Positions 42,122-53,839 of a DNA stretch of 64,000 nucleotides are shown piece by piece. This DNA is from Cloeon dipterum. Taxonomy: Eukaryota; Arthropoda; Insecta; Ephemeroptera; Baetidae. The stretch lies in NCBI RefSeq assembly GCF_949628265.1, contig NC_088787.1, positions 36,258,844 through 36,322,843 of the forward strand, read 5' to 3'. The notes below the pieces were generated by a model, which worked only from the letters and a program-made list of their open reading frames with translations, was not told the DNA's origin and made no database searches. A program made the translations under genes and the position numbers. Position 1 is the first letter of the stretch. Every line of letters begins with the position of its first letter.

Positions 42122-43881
42122 CAGGCCCGGACTGGTAATCAGGCGCCCCGGGCGAAACCCCGGTGGGCCGCGGCCCAAGTGGGCCGCCCGGACTGCCCAA
42201 TATTTCCAAGACTGTCAGGCGGTCCGCGTTTGTGGCTGTCACGACCCATATTTTTTAGTGGCTTTCCCGTGTTGGGATGAAGGCAACACACACTCTAATT
42301 ATTCAATTCCTTGTTTTGGCTAAAATAAATTCAAAATCGAAGGAAAAATCTTCAAAATAAAAATCTAAAAATAAATTATCGTTATGCTTGTTGCATGCCC
42401 ACCGGCCCACCGCTTTAGCCGTTCGGCCAGCTCCTCGTTAAATTCATATTATCATATTTTTATTGGGGAATGAGCAAACGGGAAAAACTATCATATCCTT
42501 GATTTTTCCGTCTTTGCACATAGGAATAAAAATTAAACCGAGAGCTTGATCACATACTAGGACTCGGCGGCCCCACTTCGAGAGTGAAAAATTCGCTTTG
42601 CATGTTTCAAACTAGCGTGGAAACTTTTGAATGCATTATTTGGGCTGGGTTTTAATGAGATTTATGGATGAGAATAGGCCAAGAAACGGCCAAAGGAGCT
42701 AAAACTTTTTTTTTCCATTTTCGAATTTGGACCGGCGGCTGGCTTGCCTGGCGAACTAAAGCCAAATCGGCTGACCAACATTTTGCCAGGTTGGCTGATG
42801 TGAGTGCTCTAGTAGCATACGTTTCTATTTTTATTTGGAAGTCGAGTAAAATTAATTAATATAATTAATAAAATTCGAAGAAAAAAAATTGACGTCCTAC
42901 TTATTTGAACAAAAGTTAAAAAAAGTTATATTGATCTGACAAAAAATTTATTGCTCAGAACCTCTGACAAGAGTGAATTTTGAGCAACACAGATTTTAGC
43001 AACGCAACCTTATTCAATTGTCAAGTTTTCCCAGTTTTCCAAAAAAATTAGTCCAGAATAGGTTATTAATTCACATATTTGACGTCACTCCATCCATTTA
43101 AAATTATATACATTTATGCTGCGTTACTATAATATATATAATCCGTATAATAAAAAATCCGTTGAAATTAAATGGCAGCTTCCTCGGTGAATAACGACCT
43201 TTATATTTTTCCGTATTTCTACAGAAATATCCTGCTCAACAATTTTCGGCTACTGGTTGTAGTCCTAATTCATGAACTTCCTGTCCCGACTAGGGGCTGA
43301 GCAGGACATTATTTCTGTAGAGATACGGAAAAATAAACAGCACGCTATCAGGGTTGCATTTGCTTACCACCCGATTTTTTCCCCACTGGTTTTGAACAAT
43401 TTAAACCACTGAATTTTTACAAATATCTTGCGCAAGAAATGCAAGAAATGAATTTATTCCATTTTCCCCTACTGAAAATCTAAGATTTTCGGTCGGAAGT
43501 GGTCAAAATTTCCTCTTTTCTACACATATTTTTGTTTTTAAATTGCAATTTGCTGCTTCAATTTCTCCAAAAAGTCATAAAAAAAAATTAAGTCGGTCAT
43601 GAGCTAATAATTAGAAAATTATTGCAAACTGAGATGCATTGGACATTGCCTGCAAGAAACTATTAAAAAACGATAAAAAAAACGTTTTTACCACTGCGCA
43701 CTGCGTTTTTTTAATGCGGGTCTTTTGCATCCCTGCTCTCTATCCACCGAAATTAAAGGCTTTAAATTTCAATTGAAAGTCATTAAATTTTCGGGGGGGG
43801 GGGGGTAATGGGCCGCGGTGGCTCGGTGGGCCGCGAAAATCAACAGTCCCCGGTAAAAAATTTGGTGCCAGTCCGGGCCTG
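42122..43881. mobile_element. 1.76-kb non-autonomous hAT-type element with 8-bp target duplication
   Basis: Ends CAGGCCCGGACTGG at 42122 and its reverse complement CCAGTCCGGGCCTG ending at 43881. CATCGTGC flanks it at 42114-42121 and 43882-43889. No transposase ORF inside. It interrupts the 5' part of the retroelement gag region. Confidence 0.92.
43203..43335. repeat. Hairpin repeat inside the hAT-type insertion
   Basis: Arms 43203-43237 and 43298-43335 (TATTTTTCCGTATTTCTACA against its complement; both include CCTGCTCA / TGAGCAGG) around a 60-bp loop. Could be a nested MITE or an internal foldback. Confidence 0.8.
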
Positions 43882-43928
43882 CATCGTGCGTTGTGTTTCC
43901 GTTTACAGGTATTCGACCAGCAGATCCT

Positions 43929-43941
43929 GGTCACGGCACCA
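43929..43941 (-). other. Primer binding site, tRNA-His type
   Basis: The minus strand reads TGGTGCCGTGACC, complementary to the tRNA-His 3' end (GGTCACGGCA plus CCA), and sits 5 bp downstream of the LTR end. The following AGGAT extends the match with one mismatch. tRNA identity is from memory of tRNA-His, not from a search. Confidence 0.6.
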
Positions 43942-43946
43942 ATAAT

Positions 43947-45480
43947 TGCCGCTACCAAAATCTTATTCAAGCCACGATCACTCAGCTGGTAAAGAAGATC
44001 GGGCGTGGTGGCGACAATCTTGACGTTCAGAATTAATGCTCTCCTCCACTAATCACTATTTGGGTGTCTCCGTATCTCTAATATTAAAGGTCGAGGGCAA
44101 GAGAGAGAAACCCAGCAATTTTTCATTGGCACTATCAGGAATATTTATTTCTATCCTCAAGTTCACAGAACGATTCGTGAATTTCCGTGGATATCTCGCC
44201 GATTCGGAGCCGTTGGTCGGTCGGTGACGAGTAACTGGTACGCTGATAAGTGGGCGTCTGGGTCCAGGCAGGAGCGCTCAGCAGCCTGGAACAGATATTC
44301 GCCCATGAAATATGTTGTACAGCAAGTGCGCCAGTATCAGGGCTCAGAAGTCAGAGGATTCCACTGGAGCCGTCCCCCGACTACTTTGCGCGATCTGGAT
44401 ACACTCACCTCGTTCCCCGGCAGTAGGCGCGTCCGTCCGATGCCAGGCGGGCGCCGCTACCTCCGTCCGGTGACCGTCTGCTTCCCCTGAAACAGTCGAT
44501 TGAGGTGATCAGTCTCAACTTTCATGCGTGAGGGAAATCCAGCGACTCACCTTTGGTCAGTAGAGGTCAATTCCCAAGCGGGCAGATGGTGCTAGCCTCG
44601 GCTCGACGTTCCGGTGAAGACCCACTTGAAGACCGGGCGAGTCGAGTCGTTCGTAGGGGAGCTCCGTCTACATCCGCGGCCTGTGAACAAGATCGGAGGG
44701 CGATGATGTAACGATTCTTGTTTGCCCGTATGGAGCTCCTCACCTGAACTAAGCCAGGGCCGGCCTGGCAACTCCCGTGACAGGTGAGGCTGGGAAGCGA
44801 CGCTCTTCGGCGCTGGACGGCGTGTTGATCGTGTCATGGCGTGGGTATCTCACGGTCGGGGCCTGGCGCCCACGGTAGCTGATCCGACTCTAGTCGTCGG
44901 CGCTGAGTCGGCGGCCGATCAGTTTCGGATCTTGTCGGCAGCCGAGTCGTCCCTGGTCGGCGTTTCGGCGGCCAGTCGGCTCCGCCGGCAACGCTGAGTC
45001 GGCGCCGTCGGCAAACGATCGGTTATCGGCAGCCCTATCGGCGGCCGATTCGTCACCTGTCGGCGGCGTTTCGGCAACCTATCTCCACGACGGCGTGCAA
45101 GCAGCAGAGAGCCGCTAGTTGGCGGCGGTACGCTGCTCGAAGCGTGTGTCGGTGGCAATAGCGGCGTGCAGCTCGGACGTACTCGTCAGCGTGCATGCGC
45201 GTCCGCCAAGCGACCGAACACTCAGCCGTGCTTTCCGCTAGCTCGGGCGCCGGCTCAGCTTGGCTCAGGTGAGGCCTCCTTCTTCCCTTTTGGAGTAAGG
45301 TACCTGACTGCTTATCTCTGCTCTGGCCCGGCGCCTTTTTATAGCCCGATCAGCTCCCTTGGCTCCTCCTTCTTCGGGCGCAGAGAGAGAGAAGAACCAA
45401 GGGTTGCGGGGGCGTGCAGGATTTGTCGCGTTTCTCAACAATTATGCATACCAATCGCGTGCCTTTCTACTTAAATATTC
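43947..45480 (-). mobile_element. 5' LTR and leader of the gag-pro retroelement
   Basis: On the minus strand the LTR ends ...GCGGCA (43947) just before the primer site. It has a TATA box (CTATAAAAAG, plus coordinates 45335-45344), an initiator-like GCAGTCAGG about 30 bp further, and AATAAA at 44149-44144. The far boundary near 45.5 kb is not defined. No second LTR of this sequence is in the window. 44890-45085 is a GC-rich array of TCGGC(G/A) units. Confidence 0.5.
44890..45085. repeat. GC-rich TCGGC-type irregular repeat
   Basis: Many diverged copies of GTCGGCGGCCGAT-like units (for example GAGTCGGCGGCCGATCAG and CCTATCGGCGGCCGATTCG). Lies within the long transcribed part of the LTR/leader. 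Confidence 0.6.
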
Positions 45481-45709
45481 CGATTTATGTTTCTCGAACC
45501 TTCTTTACCGAAAATAAATCCTCCTTATGCCAATTCGTTAAATTATTATAATTTTAATTGTGTGTATCTTGGTTTTCTGCAATTTGTAACAACTTAATAA
45601 GCGGCGTCTTGTCTATTAACTGACCTCGCTCAACCCCGACTAGCTCCTAAGCTGCCATTTTTGGTTTGATTTATGGCCGTGGGTGGTTACTATTTTACAC
45701 CACCCGGAC

Positions 45710-46190
45710 CAGTCATATTCTTGCACAGCATAAGCCGTGATTCTGGCACTCATATGGCACAGCATGTGCACCCGTTTTGCATTGCACTGGCACCTGTTCT
45801 GCACAAAACATGCACAATGGCCATGGTGCCATGTTGCGGAAAATTGTCCTTCGGCCACTTTTGCTTCGGGGGGTTAAGCCACGCTGCTTCTCACAGGGAA
45901 GAAGCGTTTTCACTCGGATCACGTGACTGAAGAGGCCCATGGACAGGGCGATTTTGAAGTGTAGACCACCAGAAAAGTTTTCCACGGCACGCGGCAATTT
46001 CCCTTGTGCAGGAATTGTGCAATACTGGTACCAACCCGATGCCAAACATGTGCAGATGAAGTGCCATTTGACTGCCAGATTTTACTGCAGGTGATGTGCG
46101 GACGCGATTAAAATCGAGATTGGTGCGAGTAAAGTGCAAATGCGATGCAGAACAAGTGCAAAAAAAATGCCAATGCAGTGCAAGAATCTG
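45710..46190. repeat. TGCA-rich inverted-repeat region, possible MITE
   Basis: The left part (TATTCTTGCACAGCA, TTTTGCATTGCACTGGCA, CCTGTTCTGCAC) pairs with the right part read in reverse (GATTCTTGCACTGCA, TTGCACTTGTTCTGCATCGC). Short TTGCAC/GTGCAA motifs recur every 10-20 bp at both ends. Termini and target duplication not resolved. Confidence 0.45.
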
Positions 46191-46398
46191 ACAACGAGAC
46201 CAGAATCAGGCAACCAGTAAGCATATGGAAACACACTCAATTTATTATCTCAGGAGTGATAGCCTTGTACCGCGTAATCATTTCTTTTTGATTCCAACCT
46301 TGATCTTATGTTTTTAAAATAAAACGAAATATGGGGAAACATTTTGAAGAATGAGGGGCAATGTTATAAGGATACATACAAAATATTTTTTAAGCAAA

Positions 46399-47207
46399 GA
46401 TCAATTTATTTTTGGTAAGGAATTTTATTTAAATTTAAAATTGACCATATTATTGAATATTTTAAAAAATGAACTTCCACACGGTACATATACATCATTA
46501 TATATAAAATTTTATCTACTTTTTCCACAGCAAAAAATAACATCTGTAGGCACAGTAGAAATATTAGAAATTAAAAGAGATGAAACATGGAAAATGCATT
46601 TAAATAATCCGAAAATTCACTGAAATATTGGAATCATTTACAATATAAATTTAATAGGGTAGTTAGACAAATGGACGGATTTTAGTGTCCGAAAAATATT
46701 TATTGCACCTTTCAAAAATATTTGGAGCACCTTATTGACAAAAGAAATAAGCACACTTTTGTGCTACCAGTGTCCTTAGTTTTTAGAAAATCATTAAATT
46801 TCTTATTTGAGTCATTTGAGTTATACTTAGCGTATGCTTTGAGAGTCAACTATGATATTTTTATATGAAACTTAATATTGAAAAACATATTTTGCAGGAG
46901 GGTCAATGTAATTGAGAAATACATACAGGATAGTTTTTTTCAAGATGTGTTTATTTTAGGGAAAGGCATTTAATTAAAATTTAAAATTGTGTTGTTTATT
47001 TCAAAAAATGAATTTGCGCGGTACATATTCATCATTTATAAAATTTAATCTTCTTTTGACACTGCTAAAAATGTATATTTGTATGCACAGTAGATATTTT
47101 AGAAATTAAAAGAGATGAAACATGGAAAATGCATTGGAATAATCCTGATATTCACTTGATTATTAATTGGAGTCAATAATAAAAATTTAATAGTGTAGTC
47201 CAGGTAG
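46399..47207. repeat. Diverged direct repeat, about 265 bp x 2
   Basis: 46399-46665 and 46945-47207 share TTTAAATTTAAAATTG, GGTACATAT.CATCAT, GAAATTAAAAGAGATGAAAC and ATGGAAAATGCATT in the same order. The spacer is 280 bp. Unknown identity. Confidence 0.75.
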
Positions 47208-47566
47208 TCAGAAAGACGGTTTAATTGTGGCACCGATGTGTTATGTGTTCAGTGGGGCACTCTTTTTATGAAGCTTTATCTCTCCTCTAATCCTCATCCA
47301 TTGAACTGCAGCAGGAAACTGGCAATAATAGTGTGCAAATCAACCGGAGGAACATTCTGCTTCTGCACGCTTTGTACAATGCTTTCAAGGTTCACCTACA
47401 TATCCCCGGATTGGTGACCTCGCTAAGAGACATTTTCAAGCGTTCCGTGTAGCATGGACTTCCCAGAAACAGACCGGGCAGCAAGAGTGACAGAATCGAT
47501 GAGGTCATCCACACGATTTGCGGTGGTGAAGAAAACAAGGTAAATTTCAAGCGATCCAACGATGTC

Positions 47567-48479
47567 ATGACCCTCAGCTCGCTCGTCCGACAGGTGGCAA
47601 GTGAGTTGCAGCAGGAGCGGTTCGAGGATGATGAAGAGCGGAAAGTGTGGAACGAAGAGTGTCACTTGCTGATCAAGTACTGGATACGAAAAGGTACCGC
47701 ATTTGCACGATCACAAGGGCTGCCAAGCAGAAGAAGACGAACGAGAAACTGCACAAGACCCACGTTTCTTCTCAGCACATGCAGTTGTACAACGCCCACC
47801 TCGAAGCGTTGTGTGGTTATCTCCTAAAAGCCAAAAATCCGTCCGATATCGAATTCCACTACAGGACCTTGGCCACACACTTTAACTTGGCTTTTTTTCG
47901 TTCAATGCTCGCACGGCTACCGAGGGCTTCGTTACACTGCAGAACTACGAGCAGAGGAACAAATACTCGGGCAAAAACAGTGAAGCGCTCTCCACGGAAC
48001 AAAAACAACTTGAAGAGCGTTACGACGTGCTGACCTCAACAGGAAAAGGTTCCACCAAAGTGTTTTCCCTCCTGAAACTGGAATAGCGCGAGTATTGCTG
48101 CACCCTGGCGGACAAAGCAGTGCGTGCTGCTGCAGGAATTCCAGACGACTGTATCTACCCGTTCGGCACCAAGGACGGAAAAGCGATGAACTTGACAATT
48201 CCACAGAAAGTAGAGGTCGAAGCGTGTCTCGCAGAGAGACCTACTGATCTCACGGCTGGTGCAATCAGGACCACCTTCGTGACTACCCTGGGGCAGATGC
48301 AATTGAGCGGACCTGCAAAGAAACTCTTGTGCCTTTTAATGGGCCACTCAATCTCCGTCCATGATCACTACTACGATCTTCCGACAGGCTTCGGCTTCGA
48401 TCTCATGGTCGGGAGAGCCCTCGAAATTTTCGAGTGGGGCAAAATGCAAAGTTCTTGGAGTTACTTTGTATCACAATAG
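47567..48479 (+). pseudogene. Tyrosine recombinase (copy 3), decayed
   Basis: The N-terminal part, lost in the other copies, is present: VASELQQERFEDDEERKVWN, then after a frameshift near 47690 HMQLYNAHLEALCGYLLKA and FHYRTLATHFNLAFF. A frameshift near 47900 displaces the Arg block, and a TAG at about 48084 precedes RAAAGIPDDCIYPFGTKDGK. The C-terminal part is intact and has the canonical LLMGHSISVHDHYYDLP with GH and Tyr. It lacks the AT-hook exons of copy 1, ending after SSWSYFVSQ. Upstream a short intron (about 47540-47594) is possible. Confidence 0.75.
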
Positions 48480-49920
48480 ATGTCGACTTATGCGACTATT
48501 GACTCCGCCTGGAGCAAAGGAAAAAGTTTATTCACAACAAACCAGCCCGTTGGCTCGCATTGTTCAGCGGCACTCTCAGGAGTGTCAAAGCAATGAGAGG
48601 TACTTGAGCAGTTGGGAGATCTAATACTTGCTACCCAATGTCAGAAATGGCAAAAAGTGGTTAGTTTAGTGACTCGAATTGCTCAAATTGCTCGACGGGC
48701 TGGTTTGCACCTTTCCAGCATGCGTGATTTGGCTTCACGGGACGAATGTCTATAAAGCGTTTCAATGCAGTCCCTCGGTGCGGAGGCAAGACAAGTGGCC
48801 CTTGAGTGGGCTGGGTCCCTGTGCGGCCTGGTGCGCCCATTCAATCCGTTCGCGGTGTTATATTGGGACCCGGGTTTCAGCATTCGTGCTAGCGCACATT
48901 ATAAATCTCATGCGCTTCTTCCTGTTGCGGCACGATAAAGGATCCGCATGAGTGCCTTTAATTCGTCACTCACAGCTTTATATTTGGCACGTCTTAAATT
49001 TGTTTTTAATCTAAAAGGGTAGTGTACAATTGGCGCGCCTTTATTATCGATTATCGAAAAAAATCATGATACAAAACTCCATTTCAGAATTAAATTTTTT
49101 CTTAACGTATGAGAGTGTTATGCCGAAATGAAACTAATATACATTATATATTATATACATTATATGTATATATGTTGGTTTTATTTAAGGATAATATTTC
49201 TATCATTATCTTGGTTTGGTTTTTTCTTCACAAAATGAATCCAAGGCACATTTGCGACGTTCCTCATTCATCCCCCCTGAAAATAATAATTGAAACTATA
49301 TATAACACAACCATTATTCTGGAAGAACTTTATTCAGGTAAAATCACCTGAACAAAATCACACTGAATGAATTAATTAAATGATAGTAACAGTAAAAATT
49401 AAATGAAACAGTAAATTTCAGTATTTGTCAATTTACATGAAGAATGAAACGTAAATTATTTTCATTTTCGAATTGCGTTTTCCGAGATATATTCAATATA
49501 TGGTGTACAAATTATGAGTTGAACTATTACGTTAAAAATATAAAAGAATAATTTCCACTAGCGAGACAGAGTTCACATCAATTCTTAAAAAAAAGTTCAA
49601 ACCATAATATTATTCAACCGATTTTTCAAATTAAAATTGGCATCAAGTTTGGAAAATTAAGCTCTTTTCCCTTTTTAAGAAATTTTATTTCATTTGTAGT
49701 GGGAAAGGATTGCTCTTCATAAGCGTATATAGACTTTATATTTGTTTTAACTTTGGAATATTTAACGTAATTTGGCTAATTCATGCTGAATTTTCAAAAT
49801 AGATGTGCCAATAAAAAAAGTGTTAATATCTTTAATAATTTTTTAATATATTGTTATTTCATCCCTTTTACTACATGCAGGTTATTTATTCTTAAATACA
49901 TATTTAAACGTTAATTTTCT
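48480..49920. other. Spacer; nothing recognised
   Basis: 48480-48960 has mixed composition without a supported ORF. 48960-49920 is very AT-rich. Confidence 0.45.
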
Positions 49921-49922
49921 TT

Positions 49923-50393
49923 TTACTCAATTAAAATTAAAAAGCTTACTGGCAGTTGCATCAGGGCTTCATCAAACTCCACGTCATTTGATGGGTCAGG
50001 TGAAGACCTCGACCTTGGCACAGTCGAGGGTAAGTCATCATCCTCTTCTCCATGGTTGCTGCTTGCAGGTGAAGGATATTGCTGGGCCTCGTCGAGTTGG
50101 ACAGGTTCATGTTGAACAGGTTCATGTTGGACGTGTTCATGTTGGACAGGTTCAGGTAGGACAGGTTCAGGTAGGACATGCTGAAGGATATAGTTTCCAG
50201 CTCGGAAAGTGAGTGTGAATTCCGTCCTAAATAGAATATCTCTTCCGATGGTAATACCGTGTGGTGAACTTGGCACAATAAGGAAGCCCTCGTGACGACT
50301 ATTGAAGTTCAAAAACGGAATGTTCAGCGGGATGAAAATTGTGGTCATTTCGCGAAACTCTCCTAGAGCCTGCATCCTTCTCCGATAAGTCAA
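49923..50393 (-). pseudogene. Retropepsin-like C-terminal fragment with Glu-Pro-Val repeats
   Basis: GFLIVPSSPHGITIGRDILF followed by a hydrophobic strand resembles the end of a retroelement protease. Then come tandem five-residue repeats of the type EPVQH and LPEPV, and an acidic Ser-rich tail. No DTG motif is in the frame; the upstream frame (to 50574) is unrelated in look. Probably part of another LTR element. Low certainty. Confidence 0.3.
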
Positions 50394-50399
50394 TTGCTT

Positions 50400-52005
50400 G
50401 ATTAAAATGCTTTCGGAAAATCTGGCATTTCAAATAAAAATCAAGATTGTAATATTGAAGGGATTGCCTGCTGCTTTTTATTTCCATGCAGATTGCCAGC
50501 AAACTGAACGCTAGAAATCCCGTTCGTAAAATTAATTCAGGCATGCTGGAAAGGTGCACAGTGCGCAGCAACAAAATAGCAAGTCGTAAAATATTGAAAA
50601 TTTCACTCTAACAAAGGCATTATTGCGGTAATGAAGATAATCCAGAATTTTCTTTAAGAATATTTTGTCTCATGCGACTCGGCTCCTACTAAATTCTCGT
50701 AAATAGGGCGCTGGACAGAATCGTAATATACTACTGAGTAAAATGAAACACTAAAATAGTATCAACGAAGTAAACCATTCATTTATTTCTTCATTAACTG
50801 ATTTAATTTATTCACAATTTCTCTTTCATCTTTAATATTATAAATAGAAATAATATTCGAAATGAAATTACCGAAATTACGAACATTATTGTATTTATCA
50901 TATAATATTTTTGCATGGAACGTAAAATCACTTGGAGTTTGTAAAATCCTTAACTTGGCGTTTTTGCTCGACTTCATATTTTTCATTCAGTCTCTTTTGT
51001 TACGAGGAGGCTATTTGACCCTCGTCCCTCGCCTGGAATCCCGCTGTTACCCACGCTTTGTTCTTGTAGCGCGAACACATGTGCCGGCTTGAGAAACCAA
51101 CCTCGCTGCCCCGTAATATTAAAAAGAGAGATCGAAGCGACGGACGGCAACACTAACGCATCCTGCAGGCCATTATTTCAAACAATCTTAAAATTTAACA
51201 CTCCTAGACACCCTCCTACTGACTGGCAATATAGGCATATCTGTGGCGCAACAATGCAACGCAGGTTGCATAGTTGCGGGTTTGTTTCTGTCATTATATT
51301 TCAAATTATTTTAAAGCTATTTGTATTGATACCTATTTAATTTTACTGTACATATTCTCTTAAATGGCATTAAGGTAAAACATTCTTGGAGTGTGTATAT
51401 TTATAATAGTAAAGAAAAAAATGTTAAAATTATGTACATTATATATTAAACTTTTAATTAAATTTAACTATCAAATTTATTTAGATAAACTTAATAATTT
51501 ATGCTTTATAAAATCACAATTTTGATACCAAAATTAAAATATAATAATTAAATCAGCATTTAAACTAATACTGTAGGTGTATGTTTGCCATTTACATGCA
51601 AATTTTGATGCACTCACCAATAAAAATTATCTCGAAAAATTTTTGAACAGTATTTTTCTATTCGACACATTGATTGTACTGATCTGAAATAGAATATGAT
51701 TTATGAAAACAATTCATAATACACGTGAAGTGCTAGATTAGCATATCATTTACACACTGCGCGCTGAGCCGCGTGGTATGTGTGTGTATTTTAAGACTCT
51801 CGCAGCCAGTTTGCTTAATACTAAGTTTTATCCAATGTTTAAATCCAAGTTTAAAGGGTTTTAACCAATTTTTATCCTTTTTGTATAAATCCCGTTTAGT
51901 AAAAAATCGGAGATCCGTCTAGATCTGGCGTTTAGTACAGTATAAATCCATATTTTAGGTCGTTTTACAGGTTTATTCCCATATTACACCAAATTTAATC
52001 CCGCT
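50400..52005. other. Spacer; AT-rich, nothing recognised
   Basis: Several short open frames without features. 51818-52005 has loosely repeated AAATCC..GTTTA motifs that could be subterminal sequence of another element. Confidence 0.4.
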
Positions 52006-52019
52006 TTTAGAGGAAATAT

Positions 52020-52970
52020 TTTTGGTAGGGTAAACCAAAACAAATCAAACTCTGCGCGTGTTACCCGTAAGCCCCCGCGACCAAATTAATGTAAAATCAT
52101 CGGCCTTACCTTGTTCGACATCCATCATCCAATTTAGGGTCCGTTATGCAGTTGATCTGTCACAAAAACCACTTAAAACAATGGAGATAAACATCCGCGG
52201 CCGCCAGACATGAAGATGATGCAATCCAAACCAGCTGTTGCGTTGGCTGGCAGTGCGATGCGAGCGACAGTGGCGACAGTGCGACGATCGCGCGAGGCAA
52301 TAAGCGAGAGCGCGCGCTGGCGCTAAGTCCACACACTCAAGGGAAAAATAATTACAAGTCCGCGGAAAAATCAAATCCACCTCGAATTAATTGGAAAAGT
52401 GTTTTTATTTGATTTGTTGCTCACGCAAATAGATTATTAAACGTCGCCAAAATTATTCAAGACTGATTCAAGCCTAAAGCAGATCTGATTCAGACTTGAA
52501 TAAGTTCAGCTTTTTGGGGTAGCAAACCCTCCTCCCCCAATTTTCGATTTGGGCAATTTCAACGTTTTTAAGAAATTTTCTTGAAATTAATTTTTCTTCT
52601 AATTTAAATCAACCTTGATCAAATTTGATTCAGTCTTGACGTGTCAAGAGTGCTAGTATCAGCAAAGCACTTCACTAAACTGAGTTAATGATAATGAATT
52701 CGTTCATTTTGAAGCTCATTAAATAAATTCCAAACATGAGTTTCTTCAAAAATACCGTATTTCATGATTGTTGAAATTCAAGACTAATTCAAGAGTGCTT
52801 CAAAATCGCACTTGCCGCTACCTGACCAAAACAAAAATTGTCAAATTTGGTAGCCATGAACGTGATCTTAACTTCCCGAAAAGAATTTCATCAAAATGAG
52901 CAACTTTTACCCTTCTTGAATTTCAACAGCAAATCAAATGACTCTTGATCAACCTTGATGGTTACTAGGG
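52020..52970 (-). mobile_element. Promoter end of a second EnSpm-type element, truncated
   Basis: The outer end GGTTACTAGGG at 52960-52970 is the same terminal sequence as the 12.9-kb element. Read inward (minus strand) it passes CAAG..TTGATTCAAG-type subterminal repeats, a GC-rich island and the leader exon (GTGACAGATCAACTGC to the GTAAGG donor near 52109), then the conserved intron start up to about 52020, where similarity stops. No partner terminus or transposase is present here. Confidence 0.65.
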
Positions 52971-52971
52971 T

Positions 52972-53835
52972 GTCAACCAAAGCGGCCGCACGTTGGCGCT
53001 CATGCGCCAAACGGTCACGTTGGTGGATGTTTCTCGAACAAATATAAAATATAATCGAAAAATGCGTTTTTCTGGTGCTACGCGGATTGCAAAATAGCTC
53101 AAGCTCTTTCGGCTATTGTTCGATTATAATAATATGTACGATGGATATCAACCGCGTATGCCGTAATTTAATCTAAACCTTTGATATTTGAAATCCATTT
53201 AAAAGATTTTGCAATATCTTTGTTAGAGACAATGGCTTTTCAAGATGAAAAAAATTAGCAAGATTTTTAGTCTGAAATACTGGTCCAAGAGTTTAATTTT
53301 TATTTGTATTAGCGAGTATGCACTTAATGAATAAGAATAAACAAGAATGGTATAATCGTATTAAACACTGAATATGTAAGATTATAAAATTTGTACCGCA
53401 AACAGAAATTTTATTTTCCCATTGTGTTTGAGAGCAGATTTCAAGTCTAATAAGATTTTTAACGTTCCTTAAATTTAAGAGTATCAATAAATAATCTATG
53501 AATGTAATATATTTACAAATAGACTCAACAAAAGGAAAATTCGCCCCAAAAAGGAGGAGGTGAAAAACCAGCACAAACCAAGGCACGTGGAGGAGGTTAC
53601 CTTGACCCAGACTGGTTGGAAAAGAGGACAATTTTCAGTGAGTTTAACATATCATACATATATCTAATCTCTATATCCTGAACAGGGCAATAATGTTGCG
53701 TCTCGTAGTAATTATTAACTTGAATAATTTCATTCCATCTATTACATAGCAAGGATTTACATTATTGTGAAAAATGACAAATTATAAAAAATTTAATGCA
53801 TGTTTTAAGAGTAAAAGTTGGCACTCGAGCTAGAA
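52972..53835. other. Spacer; nothing recognised
   Basis: AT-rich with one open frame (53293-53631, minus) that has no features and reads like non-coding sequence. Confidence 0.45.
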
Positions 53836-53839
53836 TTCA

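Noticed and set aside
45166..45474. 102-codon Arg/Ala-rich frame
   Set aside because: Lies in the retroelement LTR promoter region, on the strand opposite to gag; likely chance in GC-rich DNA.
53293..53631. 112-codon minus-strand frame with hydrophobic stretches
   Set aside because: AT-rich sequence gives Leu/Phe/Ile-rich chance frames; no promoter, splice or homology support.
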